Part shown: positions 20,871 through 34,974 of the stretch, in pieces
How positions within the stretch are numbered: the first letter of the stretch is position 1
How the letters are laid out: each line of letters begins with the position of its first letter
Assembly: GCA_026745465.1 (NCBI GenBank)
Contig: JACYXH010000812.1
Location: 3,036,954-3,100,953 of the forward strand
From: Lota lota
Lineage: Eukaryota > Chordata > Actinopteri > Gadiformes > Lotidae
Length of the DNA: 64,000 nt
Direction of reading: 5' to 3'
Program-made: the position numbers and the translations under genes
Notes under the pieces: model-generated
Seen by the model: only the letters and a program-made list of their open reading frames with translations
Told to the model about the DNA's origin: nothing
The model's database searches: none

Positions 20871-21753
20871 ATATATCGTAATTTACTGTTGAATTGCCTT
20901 ACTTTGTTCTATATTTTTTTGTATTTCCAAGTAACATATTTGAGATTTGGTTAACCTGGGTCTTGTTGGCATATGGCATGTTCAACTTGTCGTTCTATAG
21001 ATATGCTGAATATGGATGTTGGCTCATTATGGATTACCTCACTAACTGAGAGAACTGAACCCACACTTCATCCTCTCCTAACATCAAATGCAGGCTAAAC
21101 TAATCTTACTTGTTGCAATTTTACAGCCATGTCGACAAAAGCTTTGAGCCAGTTTGAGTTTTGGAGCAATATTCTAAAAACCATTTGGTCCCAATTGGGT
21201 AATGGAGGATGAGTAAACATTGTAAGGATGCTTTGTAGAGCCATCTGCTGGCTATAATGTCATTTGTAGGTCTTAAGGCAAGCGGTTGATCTCATTAGAC
21301 AAGTCTAAGGGGATTATCGTTGAGTAATGTAAAACCAAAACGTAGTGGATCCTTTTATTTGTGTTGCTAGTCAATTCTCCCGTGGGAGTAGTTTTTAATT
21401 ATAAATGCAATGTCAAAAATGTATTTAATTGTTATTCACTATACTGCATAGGAAATGTAAAAAGGAATAGAGTGCACATAACTAAGCAAATGTCATGGCA
21501 AAATAAATTTGTATTGATTTTGTAACTGCGTGATGATACAAAAACATGCTATAACATTTGAATCAATTTCCATTTTCTGTTCTGTTTCATGTAATAAATG
21601 GTAGGAATTAAGTGACGAGTGAAATGTTTCGATTTGCTAATTGTATAAATGTAAATGATAAAAACGTTAAGATAATCAACAAAACCAAAACATTCCCCTT
21701 GGTTTCGTGAATTAAACTCTGACTTCATTTTTTTAGTAGCATACATTTTTGCA

Positions 21754-22500
21754 TCACAAGTAGCCCTGCAGGCACCTGTGGATGAAGGCCTTATCGCTGG
21801 CACCTATTTCCACAGCATAACTGGCGTCCAGCAGCTTCCTGATGAGGCTCAAGTGATGGCGCAGACCCAGTTTGGCTTGGAAAGGCTTGTGCCTGGAAAG
21901 CCTTCTCAAGCAATGCCGGAGTCCTTCCATGGCCAGATAGACTCCCATCCTCCCAGCCAGCAGAAACAGCTCCTCTGAGCGGATGGATGGAATGGAACAT
22001 CTGTTCATACATTCCACCTGACACTGAAAATGTAAAGAGTAATGAATGTGAATGTAGGTTACTTAAACAACTGTTTAGAAAGGCTACTAACAACTGAAGT
22101 AGGTTAAAGGTGCTGTAGGTAAGAATTTAAGAGTTGTAAAGAGAGCAGGAAAGTGCAAGATTTTGAAACTAACACTAATAGGTCTTAAATGTTTTCTACA
22201 GCACCTTTAATGCTGTATACAGCAAGAAAATGTAAATAAAAAAGTAGATACCTGTACACAGCAAATGCCAACACTGAACTTTGCCTGTTGACCACAGCAC
22301 AAGAACGAGACAAATACTTGGTCTCGGCCAAGAACGCGAACCCCGATATTCTTGTTGAGTGACAGGAAGAGTGGCCGCAGAAGGGTGGGGCCACCGAGGC
22401 CAAGGCTACCCCAACTCCACCTTTGAACTCTGGCTCCCGATTGGTCCAAGCGCTGACCTCCGGATGGAACTAGGCTTAGCCTGGTGACATGTTGTTTAAA

Positions 22501-22535
<35 letters not shown>

Positions 22536-24582
22536 ATTATTACCCCTCTAGTTCTCTGTAGCCATAGATCATAAGATGGGAATAACAATAAGGATAACGC
22601 CCTCATACCAGATGCTTCCATTGCTGTGATAGCACGTTGTCCTGCCATCAGACTGGAACATCGCTCTGATTGGTTGCTCAGTGACATCGTTGTCCTCATA
22701 CACAATGCAGACCCTCCCATTTGCTTTAGTGACCACAACCACCAGGGCCACACAGCCAGAGGGGTAACTGTTGTTAGGCCTATAAGGATTGTTATGCCCT
22801 CGGAAAATGGCATTATTTGAAAATGTTCGATGTATATTTGATGATCCATGAATACACTAGGCTACTTCAAAAATATAAATATGAAGGAAATGTGTATACC
22901 TCCCTTACAAAAGGATACAATACCTGCAAGGATCCATCTGGAAACACAGTGAGAAATGTCATCCCACTAGAGTAATTTCTTTGTTGAAATCCAGCTGCAG
23001 GCTGTATATATAAATTAGAGAACAGCAACAATTGTTAGCTGTTTATAAGGCAACCCTAAAACTTCGGAAAAGTACTTGGCATATAAGAGCGTAGTTCCAC
23101 CTCAGACCCCAGTGTGGCGCTGTATTCTCCTTTTACATATACCATGCTAATTGCTCACATCGTCTCCTATTTATTTGTCTACTCAACAGAGACTAATGGA
23201 ATTGTATATGGTTTAATACCAACAAGGTCAGAACAACTTCCAGAGCCATCTTCCTTACTGACCTGACAGAAAATTAGCAGATTGGTTCAAAGGACATACC
23301 TGATGAGGATGCAAACCAAACTTCACTTGGTTGTGATCACAACAATAAAGCTCCACCTCTGTCTCTTGTATTTTTGCTTTTGAAAGCATCTCTGTTTGTG
23401 ACTCAAGGGAGACGGTCCAGCCCGCTTTTCCAGAAGACATGCTGGAATGTCTGTACTTGATTGCGTTTGAGCCTGGGTTATCTAGGGTCATAAAAAAATT
23501 ATTAGCAGTCAAATCCAAAACACACACAGACACACATGCAAGCTTCTCAAGGTAGAGAAGACAAGCTTTATAGCGATGGCTTTAGTTGTTATGTTGTTGA
23601 CTTACAAGACTCTGATCTGGGTGGTTCAACAGATGTATGATCGCAAGCTCGCGGTGCCTCCTGTTTGCTAATGAGAGATTCAGCATCATTTAAATTCACA
23701 CAACCTATTTTGTGAGTTCACCTTCTAATCCTTGAGGAATATTTCCTTAACATGTAATGCATGTCCACCTGAATTCTCCTCCAGGCTTCAATAAACAAGT
23801 GTTATCTATTAGGTATATTACATTTATGGTTACTGCTTTGATGAAATTGTCTTTTGATTTAACATTTTCTATACACATTTTCAAAATATATTATACAAAT
23901 ATTGTAAGAACAAAATTAAATAAAAAGTATTTTAGCGTACACATGACTGCACTTTTCTAGATTGGCCTCTTTATAAGAAAGTTTCTCCCTCCGCAGTATT
24001 GACTGTTTGTGGGGTGTAACATTGCTCCCAGGATCAGACATCGTCCAATCCAGTGACCTCTGATCAAGAAGCCACTCCCAAAGCAGCTGGAACTGAACAC
24101 AGCAGAACTGTCCAGATGTCTGTGGGATGGGGAGACACCACAGACACAAGAGACAGTAGAATCATTTCATTTGAAAGAAAAGCCAAATGCAAGATGACAA
24201 AACAAAAGTAAGCCAGGGCAGCATTATTCTTGTTAACTTTTGCCCGGTTGTCGATCACGTTAATATTTTAGCAATCACTGCACCTCTGGTTTTTCCAACC
24301 ATGTCAGATCCAAGTTAGGTCGGGTTCTCTCCCCACAGTACTCACATAGTACCGGGTAACAGTCTGTCAGAGCCTCCAAAACACAATGAATATAATAGAA
24401 CATAAATATGATGCACTTAGGTTATAAAGAACATATAGACGGGGAATGAATTAGGCCAGGGGAGATTTGATGCCAGCACCTCTTGAAGAATGGTCTTTGA
24501 GTCTTTCACTGGGTGATTTGACTCGCGATTGTATCTCAGAAATCCTGCCATTCAACACAAGGTCACAGGACAGCAGAAAGCC
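21754..24582 (-). CDS. erich6: ERICH6 (FAM194A)-type protein; N-terminus unresolved
   Basis: Protein of unknown function with the FAM194 C-terminal domain. Exons: 24480-24582, 24284-24363, 23943-24119, 23606-23660, 23300-23481, 22919-23001, 22609-22767, 22252-22480, 21754-22017 (stop 21754-21756). They join in phase to 443 codons. Seen: a zinc-ribbon-like pair in CYPVLCEYCGERTRP, repeated DGS/YPSG turns (TVFPDGSLQVFYPSG), GRVCIVYEDN, IRAMFQSDGRTTCYHSNGSI, GGQRLDQSGARVQRWSW and LFLSLNKNIGVRVLGRDQ. These match my memory of the human ERICH6 domain order. It is tail-to-tail with selenot, as the pair are neighbours on human 3q25. The long Glu-rich N-terminus of mammals was not found. A first exon with ATG at 25083 has the wrong phase for direct joining, so one exon is missing or the start differs. 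The exon at 23606-23660 is the least certain. Confidence 0.82.
22502..22532. repeat. (CA)n in erich6 intron
   Basis: Short pure CA microsatellite in the intron between 22480 and 22609. Confidence 0.9.
22768..22918 (-). other. Putative U12-type (minor spliceosome) intron in erich6
   Basis: On the minus strand the donor reads GTATCCTTTT, the canonical U12 GT-AG donor, and the 3' end has a TCCTTATA branch-like element (22781-22788) 13 bases before CAG. Only this donor gives phase 2 and the expected peptide SLQV-F-YPSG. The nearby U2-like donor (CAG|GTATTG, 22923-22924) would shift the frame. Confidence 0.7.
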
Positions 24583-24619
24583 CTACACAGTGGACGACAG
24601 AAGGGCAACACATTTTAAT

Positions 24620-24714
<95 letters not shown>

Positions 24715-25270
24715 AGTACACAAGTTCAAGTAACAGTATATTTAAGTATAGTATATATAAATCAGCATTGTTATGTATAATAAATTAAAATCACCTTCAA
24801 TTCTCTGTTGCTAGCTAGCCAATCCACTGGATTCTGTCGGCTGTCAGTTTAACACACAATCTTCTGCTGTTGTGTGTGTAACCTGGGCGATCAGATATCG
24901 GTCTACTGTAAACATATCAGGCCGACCTATTGTTTATTTGACGGCTGGTAGGCGCAGAAAAATACATGAAAAATGCACGACAGACTAGCTGTGATTTCAA
25001 CACGTGACCCGCTTTCCTTATTTTGGAGCGAACAACACTAAACGATGTTTAAAACGACAAGGCATCTCACCTGTCTGCGTCATAGCGCGGCTTGATATTC
25101 TGGCCGTTCTTCCACGACGTCAGAGTTCTGCGAGGAATGTTTGTTACGCATTGCATTCGAGTGTTCGTTGTGGAGCTCTTTGCCACTAGGTTCGTGGTTA
25201 GTGACTAAGTACAATCGAAATGTATAAAGTACGATATAGTGTCTATAATCCGTAACAACCACATTTGGTT
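24583..25270 (-). promoter_or_regulatory. erich6 5' region, possible first exon
   Basis: Holds a pure (CA)n tract (24622-24710) and, near 25071-25260, a modest CpG-containing stretch with a CRE-like GACGTCAG. An ATG at 25081-25083 followed after 13 bases by a good donor (GTGAGA) looks like a first exon, but its phase does not fit the next recognised exon. Promoter assignment is inference from position. Confidence 0.35.
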
Positions 25271-25844
25271 AATTGACTCAATATTGTTAAATTAGGTTTC
25301 ACTAAGGGCTTGACGACATTCACATGGTTGTAGGTGAACGGAGTACGCTATTCGTATTACTTGGCACTTTTCAAACAGAAGATTTGATTTGACTATAAAA
25401 CATGTTAGGCCTACATGTAAACATATTTAATCTACACTTAATATTTGTCGCAGTGAGTGATTAGCATTTGTGCAGTAAGGGGCTGTTGTACATGTTTGCA
25501 ACAGGTTATAAGTTAGCATAGGCCGCTCATAGTTTTAGTGTTATATTTGCCTTTGAAAGTAACAAGCGTTTCAGTTCTTTCTCTTAATAATCTCAAATGT
25601 ACACCTGACCGATGTATTTTCATAAGGATCTCTGTTGCACTGCGCTGGATGACCGAAATAAGTTCCAGGTTGAATGGGCCCATTTCCTATTATTTATTTT
25701 TATATTTATTTCTATGCTTGGTGCCACAAGAGGGCAGCATCTCACCAAGTATTACATAGAAAGTTGTCTAGCGTTCTTTGTTTCGAAATGATCATTTCGA
25801 AAATATAAACAATATAGTTTTGAATGCAATGTGTGTCAAAGTAA

Positions 25845-25906
<62 letters not shown>

Positions 25907-25909
25907 ACA

Positions 25910-25964
<55 letters not shown>

Positions 25965-26697
25965 GAAAGTGTGTTTGGAGATGGTCAGTAGTGAGTTGTG
26001 TGCCAACAGCCAAATAAATAAATTATTATATAATTAATATTAAAAAAAATATTCGAAGAATACACATAAAAATTAGGAATACGTTTTTTTTCTCATTGTT
26101 TGAATGTTTAACTTTTGTCTTGTGCCACTGCAGCACAGTTTGAGATAGTTTGATCACTATTATCATCCAGCGATGCTCTCTTACCCAGGGCCTTGTGATG
26201 CTGGTGAGTGCTAGGAGTATTGATTTATGCACGGAACATTTTTGAATGTTGATGGCCAACTTTATGGAAGATATTCCATAAGCCTAGCTACATAAGTGTT
26301 TGCTGTGCTTTATGATATCATTTACTATGCTATGCTATAATTTTATTGAATGCATTTCATATTCAGATAAGTAATTCAAATCTGATTTTTGGTATCAAAT
26401 ATAGCCATTATAAATAATAATGAACTAACTAGAATTCTCCCATCAAAGAAGGTAATTACAATCTGGTGGGGCAGAGCTGGAGACAAAAGGATGTTTACCA
26501 ACATATGCTCAGACACACATGCCCACACACAGACACACACACAAACACGCATGCACACGCACACCCACACACACACACAAATGCACACCCATGCACGTAT
26601 ACACATACACACAGAAACACGCACACAAATGCACACATGCACATACACACAGTAAGTACAAAAAAAAGAAGTGAACACAGTATCTCTCTCAATCTTT

Positions 26698-26758
<61 letters not shown>

Positions 26759-27898
26759 TGTAGACCCAAAAACTCACACAGGAAATATAAACCAGCTACC
26801 AGCACATCCACAACGTTGGGATGTTTACACCCCTTATTTAGGCGGTTGCTCTCTGTTTCCCTTCTAATCTCCCGGTGCCTCTGATCTCTGGTATTTCCAA
26901 CATTCCAGCCATCTGTTGGTCTCTCATTTGACTGGCAAAGCCCAGGCTAACACTGGCTAAATAGACAGCAAGCAGCCACAGCCTTTTTTGGGGCTCTCGG
27001 CCTAAACCCTAGCTCAAAAGAGAGAGGTGGGAACAGGATACACACAGGCAAAGAGACTATGATGCTGACTGTGTATACATTTAAATAATGTATATGATTT
27101 TTCAGGAAAAAAGACGCTATAAACGTTGCAAAGTAGAAAGTGTGTACCAAAACTTTCATGACGTCAGTGGAAAGGTTATAATTTTCTTATGACCTTCTTT
27201 AGCTCTCAGATCTCAAACATGTCCAAACCACAACAACTCCACCTTCCCCCAAGATGAGACGCTTTCACTTGAAAGCGTCAACACAGTGTGGTGGTGAAGG
27301 AAGCAGAATGCAAGAAGGTCACACCATATAGTTCATAATGCTTTCCCTTTCCACCCCACACAACCTTCCTGGCTGAGCTTTAGTCACTTTGGTCTGTTAC
27401 TTTGGTCACACATTGACGTAGACTATGTTGAAAAAAAGAGATTGAAGGACAGGATGACTAAATAGACGATGTGGAATAATTTGAATGCATCACACATTTG
27501 AATATGTCCAACTTTATTCCAAAGAGCTGAATCGATTATGCACGAGTCCACATCCAGTTCGGTATTTTAAGCAATATCTTGAACTTGAGATAACATGTAT
27601 CATATTATCAGAATATTTCAGTGGTTATTAATATTATTTTCAGATAATGACATCTACACACAAAGGACTGTCTGATAGAAGTCATGTGATAGTCAACATG
27701 ACAGCTACTGACAAGTGGATATACTGTACACTGAGAGACGTGCATGGGCGGACCCCAGTGGATAAGCTCGCTTCCGCTGTGCTGTTTACAGCCTTTAGCA
27801 AACACTGCAGAAGATAAGAGATCTTGGGTTGGTCTCGGTGTGTGTGTGCGTGTGCGTGTGCGTGTTTGTGTCTGAACTTACATGCGTGGAGGGGGAGT

Positions 27899-27939
<41 letters not shown>

Positions 27940-28624
27940 CTGTATTCTTGCGCAGATTTGAAGGCAGAACCATAGAAGGAAGACACGAGAAATAATAGAG
28001 AGGCAAAGGCAAGACATCCTGGCAAGCAGAACTAGCTATTAGTGAGACATATGGAGAGATGGAGAGAGAGCGAGAGAGAGAGAGAGTGAGAGAGGGAGAG
28101 GGTGATATAGCTAGATGGAGAGAGAAGGAAGGAAGGAGAATTAAGGGTTTTCTGCAATCAAATCAAGATAATAACGGATGCATAGGAATGGTATTACATG
28201 TGTACACACACACACACACACACACACACACGTACACAACTCACTTCACAATGCAATTACCTCACACCATCACCCAGTGTTTAACAAACTGCCCTCAGCT
28301 GCTTGACTGCATCACTTTCCTCCTATTTTCCCTCCAGGTTCCCTCAGCTCTCTCCCTCTCTATCTCTGTCTCATCCCCTCTATTTCTTTCTCCCTCTCTC
28401 TCCCTCTCTATCTCTCTCTCGCTATCTCCCTCTCTATGTCTCTCTCATTCCCACTCTCTCTGTCTCTCTCTCCCTCGCTCCTCCATCTCTCATTCCCTCT
28501 CTTTCTCTCTCTCCCTCCCTCCCCATATCTCATTCCCTTTCTTTGTCTCTCTCTCTCATTCACGCTCATCCTTTCAAATGATCCATTATTTCTCACCCAA
28601 ACCTGCTCACACACACACACACAC

Positions 28625-28682
<58 letters not shown>

Positions 28683-28770
28683 AAACACACTGCAATACCA
28701 CAATAAATCACTTCCTGTATTCAAAGGTTGCCTGCCATCATGACTAACACACAACCACACACGCGCACAT

Positions 28771-28839
<69 letters not shown>

Positions 28840-29349
28840 CACTCCAAGGCTAAACTAAGGCTTGGCAAACATTACACTGCCAGTGTGTCAGTTACACTTA
28901 CACTGCCAGTTACTGTAAGTCTCACACTTTCTTACTGTCACTGAATGGAAGCACAAATCATTAAAATATCTAGATTACACATCATGGATTTCATGGGTAA
29001 CCTTTTTCAATCAACTGTAATCTTACTCAAATTGTTATTTTTGTGAGCCATCTTCATGAGAGCATTTTTGGAGACTGTATATCATGATTTAATGGCATAG
29101 TTTTATAACACCCATTTCATTCCCATGGTATACTGATGTTCTTGGCAACACCTGGGCTTGTTTTCAACTCATTTAGCACCTTACATGTTCTTTTCAAACA
29201 TTAATTTCTTATTGAGTGATCTTCTAGTATATCAGCCAGCAAATTGACAAGAAAAGGAAACGCCCCATGACCAAGATTTAAAGTATGCTGTAGTCCAATC
29301 CCACGCTGGGTGTGAATCCACGTGAATCCACATGTACACACACATGCTG

Positions 29350-29441
<92 letters not shown>

Positions 29442-32015
29442 CCACACACACACACACACAAATAAGTGTATGTGTGTGTGTGTGTGTATGTGTCTTTTAT
29501 TAAAGATAAAATACACATTTAGTCTACACTGTTTAATTAATACACATATTATTAATGCAGTTCCCAAAACAACCAGTGAAAAGTTCTTGAAACTCAACAT
29601 TTTTCCATTGGAAAAATACTATGCTATATGAATAAAAAATAATATAATTATACTGTGTTTTTGACAGCCATTGGTCATATGCCTCTTTGAAACGCTTTCA
29701 ACAGGTTGCATCAGATGTACTGCCGGTCTGTATGTCTGCTCCCATTGTAGGTTTCTCCTTGTATTTGCAATACAATTAAATGGAATTCACACTGACCCAC
29801 ACACGGCACAACTGTTCCTCCTTCGTCCTTAGCCAATGTCCTTGAATAACCAAATTCAAATGACATTATTGACCCTGTTCATAAGGGGCCGGAGCACAAT
29901 AAACAGAGGTGCTCCATGATACTGTGTTTCATTAACTTCTGCCAGAACACCCTCTAGAACACCATGGGGTTGCTTTCACTAGTTTTGTGTCTAAACTGCG
30001 GCGCTGGCAAGGAAACAGACCTGTATTTAAAGTTACGAGCCACATCAGGCTGTGTTTAAGGTGCTGATACTGACACCTGTATGAACAGGGTCCTTTTTTA
30101 TGTCCCTCTGTTGACACACACACACACACACACACCCCTACCACATGGAGCTGGAAGGAGATTTCGCAGAAGCATTGAGAAGTAGGCCTATGTAGGGTGC
30201 ACAATCTTTACTAATCCTGTGCAGAGAGAATTCCTTTGTTACCCTTTGTAAATCCTTTTTATGTAATGAGTGATCAACTTTCTCTCTTTCCTTCTCTACT
30301 CTTATAACAGTTTTATTGGCCTATAATGTCTGCAGAGTTTACATTTGTTGGAGCAAACTCAAGGCATAATGGGCTTGCTCAGCTCTGATCCAAGTCAAAA
30401 TCAAGTTGTTATCGCCAAGGAATGAGATTACATTAATGTTGCAGAGAGGATAAATGTACTAAATTAAGGAATGTCTCAAAAGTTCTGTTTTCTGCACAAG
30501 ATTACATTCATAAGATAAGACTGTTAATAAAAGTATGACTTTTATGGTTAACATATTGTTGCTTGGATTAAAGTTTCTAATTCTCATTACAAGATTACAT
30601 TGCTGAGGATTTATTCGGGGTTAACCTTCATGAAGGGGGTTAAATATTGAGTTTGGTGCAAAATAGAGGATTTCACTTATAAACCTGGACAGTCTTGTTT
30701 TCAGCCATAATTCTGGCTCCTGGCTCATTATCTCCAGACATGTAAGGTAGTGAACTTGGCTAATTAGGCTCTGCTTCCAGCAGTCAAGTGATAGCTTCAG
30801 TATTGTGAGAACAATGACTCTCTTCAGAACAGATAAACCAAATCTTCTTGTACATCTTGTACGGGTACTTATATCAAAGCTTTGGACGGATAAAGATCTA
30901 TGCTTAAAAAAGACAACGGAGAATTTAGAATTGGTCTGTTGACGCTAAAAAACGGTATATATGGGATATCTATTTTAATTTTCCCAATACAATTATTATC
31001 TGTTCTATCTATTTTGTTTGTGGGACTGACAGTTGGTCAATCTGTCACAATCATAATTCCATTCACCGTAAACACGTCATTCACCCAAGTGAATGCAAAT
31101 AAGCAAAAGCGTGCATCGCACACACAAAGGGCCGTCTGCATTTAAAACAGCCATGTCCCTCAGAAGTGTGCCAGAAACGGAGAGAATGCAACAAAAGAGA
31201 TTAAAAGAAAGGCCTGGTTCCCTCCCACACACACACACACACACACACGTGCATTCATGCACGCATACACCCACTCTCTCAAACACACATATAAACACAC
31301 ACACACACACACACAGACCGTTGACCTTTGAAGGAAGATGGCAGATGGGTCCTTTTCTCTAGCCAGGTCCCTGGTTACAGCTGTCCAGGATATGGAGGGG
31401 GGGGGAGCTGCAGAGGGTCGAAGGGTAAACATCCCTGGGCTGGAGAAAAAAACAGACACCCATTTGGAGGGCTTCACACAAAGAAAATTCACACAAAGTC
31501 CAGTTCAGAATGTGTGTGTGTACGTGTTTGCATATTCATGTTGACACATCCATATTTATGTCCACATTTTCTTTTTTTTGTCTTTTTTATTCACTTTGTC
31601 TCCCTTTCACTTTCTTTGTCTCTCTAACCAGTTTGTAGTATTTCAGTCAAGGCCTAGTTCTGGACCAGTTCACTTACTAGGATAAAGTATAAATATTGTG
31701 ATTAAGTGCTATTTCTACGATGCTATTCTTCTTCTTCTTCTTATAATCAATATTGGTACAACGGAGAACAGTGTAATTGGTGTAAACAAAGAACCACCAC
31801 ATACTTGCTTCTAGGAAACAAGCCTGAGCCATATAAAAAATAAGACTGTTTTGTAATTTGTAATAAACCAGAAACCACGTATGACAACAGCAGAGAGAGA
31901 ACAAACAAGTCCTCCAGCCTGATTAGTCATTAATCAGGACACTCCCATTAACTCAGGTGCCTTTGAACTCCACCTCCCACCCCCCCACACACACTCACAC
32001 ACCTACACATATATA

Positions 32016-32095
<80 letters not shown>

Positions 32096-32229
32096 TAAAC
32101 AAACACATGCAGGCTTTCAGGCAGTCAGTCCTGTAATACAGGATACACTGTCTCCTCAGAATGTTCAAATGTTCCCCTTATTTTGAGTTGGAATATGATG
32201 TCACTGATGCTGTGTATGCGTGTTTGTGC

Positions 32230-32303
<74 letters not shown>

Positions 32304-33900
32304 AGGACCAGAATTAATCTCAAACAAGGAGAAAGAGCACTACAAAATAAGCATAGCAGATTAGTTCATACAGAACTCTCTTGTCATGTTAACCCAACAG
32401 GTTGTAGCATTTTATGCTCAGCCTCCATCCATCAAAGTGTCAATAGAGTATCTGTATAATTGTACTACTCTTCACAGGACTCAAAATAAAATGTGTCAAA
32501 CGACCCAAATAGCACCATGCCTATTTTTGTTTATCCCGCTTTTTTCTCTTTGAACACTCCCAAATATAGCTTGGATCCCATCACTTGCTCTTGTGTCATT
32601 TGACTACTTATAACGGCTATCTGCCACCAGGCAAGCGATAGGCTTAAACAGGAAGTAGCACAACAAAGACTTCGGTTGGACCTTTATAGACAGACAGACC
32701 GACCCTCTCTATTTGTCTTTCTCTCTTACATGCACCCCTGCACTAGTAAAACTAATTTATGCAAGTTTCAGTTGGGAGTGCCTGAGGTAAATGAATAATA
32801 GTTTATATTTATATAATAATGTTTGTACGGGTGTGTGTGTGTGTGTGTGTGTGTCTATGGCTCAATGCGTTGGTGAATGTGTATCTTGTGGGTGTCAGTA
32901 TCAAGTGAGTTAATGTTTGCATCTGTCTGTTAGGCTCTAAATTAATGAGCATACAAGAGTCATACACGAGAACACAGTGAAATCATAGCATGACTCAAAC
33001 TCTGAAACAGGACCACATATATACCTTTTTGGACTAAATTATGAACAATTGATTATAGTATAGACTGTTTCTTTCTTCAATGCCGAATCTTTGTTTCTTG
33101 AGCTGTATCTTTGTTGCCGTACAAAGTAATGCTTTTTAAATTAAAAGCTAGCACGTGTTTAGTAAAAGTTGTAAGCAGTTTAAGAATACACAATAGACAC
33201 TGTGGACTAAACCATAGCAGATGACTTGTACACGTGCAAGACAAGCAGCAGGTGTTCTGAATTCTCTTGTTATTAACTCATGTGACATCATGTCTTCCTG
33301 GTGTCTACTGGCGGACTATCGGATACCAATAAAAAACACAACATGTTGATTGGACTTCCAACTTTTGAGAAAATTACTATTCCAACTTGGGGTTAGGGTT
33401 AGATCAATGCCAAATCAATACCAATAGCAATACCCATACTTCACATATTACACTATCTAGGAATGAACAATACTGCTACATTCCTCTTTCATGAGTTCAT
33501 TTTACTTTTTTTAAGATACATTTCTTTCTCTCCACCTTCGCATCGTCATTGCCTTACTATTTCAACGCTAAAAGCGAAATGACTCGCAGGTTCCGATCAT
33601 CGTGTAAGCATATGTTAATGCCTCATTGCTTTTACATTATACTGAAACCACCCCACGACTCCACGCATGATCAAACACGACACGGTAGGTGCTAACCTCA
33701 ATCACCAGCATATGCTTATGAAACTGCCAGTTGTCGTTGCATGTGCTTTGATATTTTCTATAGTTTCCTATTGGCTGTCATGCCGTGCCACGCAGGCTGC
33801 TCTTAAAGAGACAGGTGTGGGCCTAAAAATGCGACACACACACCACACCACACCCACACGTGAACCCGGGATCAGTTATTTGAATAACGTCATTCAGGGT
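25271..33900. other. Gene-free, microsatellite-rich segment I
   Basis: No coding exon recognised. (CA)n, (GT)n or mixed tracts at 25848-25961 (with a 17-base C run at 25910-25926), 26512-26754, 27838-27938, 28205-28232, 28608-28676, 28771-28836, 29346-29492, 30113-30134, 31226-31316, 32019-32092 and 32230-32301; GA at 28053-28090; CT-rich at 28340-28555. A perfect hairpin lies at 27258-27279. The rest is unique AT-rich sequence. Confidence 0.7.
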
Positions 33901-34101
33901 GGATGAATAGGGGCCCCCCTCCTGCAACGCTCCCTACGTCTGGTTGACAGATGAGCAGCCCCCTACTCCACCATCCACCCCCATTTCTCTTTGTTGTGTG
34001 GAGGGGCCCCTGGGTGGATGGGAGGAACCGAGGAGATGGAGGATATGGTGATGGTGCGTTTTAGAAAACTATAATTTGTTAAAGAATGGGAGGGAGGGTC
34101 C

Positions 34102-34375
34102 TGGTTGGGGGGTGACGGAGGTGTTGGTGGTGGTGGTCTTGGTGGTGGTTATGATGGTGGTGAAGGTGGTGGTGGTGATGGGGATGGTGGTGGTTGTGAT
34201 GGTGGTGTAGGTGGTGGTGGTTGTAGTGGTGGTGTGGCTGGCGGTGGTGGTGGAGGTGGAGGTAGGGGTGGTGATGGTGATTGTGGTGGTAGAGATGGAG
34301 AGGATGTTTGTAATGGTGATGGTGTTAATGGTCATGGTGGTGTTTGGAGGGTGAAGGTTATGGTGGTGTAGCTGT
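34102..34375. repeat. GGT-rich minisatellite
   Basis: Degenerate GGTGGT/GATGGT array about 270 bases long, strongly G-rich on the plus strand. The Gly-rich and Thr-rich readings it gives are artefacts of the repeat. Confidence 0.9.
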
Positions 34376-34946
34376 GGTGGCGGCAGGCATCAGGGGCCTC
34401 AGGTCATGTGTTGCCCCAGTGTTCAGCACTTTTGTCACAACATATGGGAGTCTGCAACAATGCAGCAATGCCCCCCACTACACACCTCCCTCCCAAGTTC
34501 TTCTGTCTCCGTTTCTCCCTCTCTGACACTGACTCTCTCCCCGTCTCTCTGGCTCTGTATTCATCATAAAGATCCATAACTTCCTGTCAGGCACTCCCTT
34601 CATACTTCTTTATTAGTCTGCCTTTTATCATGGTCCTTTGCTGTTTTTCATCATCACGTGTGTCTGTGCAGAAGAATTGTGAGCATTCAGTGTGTTTGGA
34701 TGTGTTTGTGCATGTTTCAATGCGTGCACAGATGTCTCTGTGTTGGTTTTGTGTCTCCATATGTGTATGTGTATATCCAAACGTGTGTGTGCATTTTTGC
34801 GTGTGTGCGTGCATGCGCTTCTGCAGGTGTGTGCATATGTGTGTGTGGGTGTGTGTGTGTGTTTGCGTGCACATACTGGGGAGCCTGCATTTTCTTCCAG
34901 TTAATCCTACCTGCTGAAGTCCAAACAAAGCTGCAGCCTCACAATG

Positions 34947-34974
34947 GCAGAAGCTGCTCCTAAGCAGCTTCTGC
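34947..34974. repeat. Perfect inverted repeat, 12-bp stem
   Basis: GCAGAAGCTGCT, loop CCTA, then its exact reverse complement. Confidence 0.95.

Noticed and set aside
22924..22926. U2-type donor CAG|GTATTG for the erich6 exon
   Set aside because: It ends in phase 0 while the next exon needs phase 2; the U12 donor at 22918 fits both phase and peptide.
26026..26259. 77-codon minus-strand frame as a small gene
   Set aside because: Hydrophobic AT-rich composition only, no splice partner or similarity.
34947..34974. Hairpin as a microRNA precursor
   Set aside because: Arms are only 12 bp with a 4-base loop, too short for Dicer processing.
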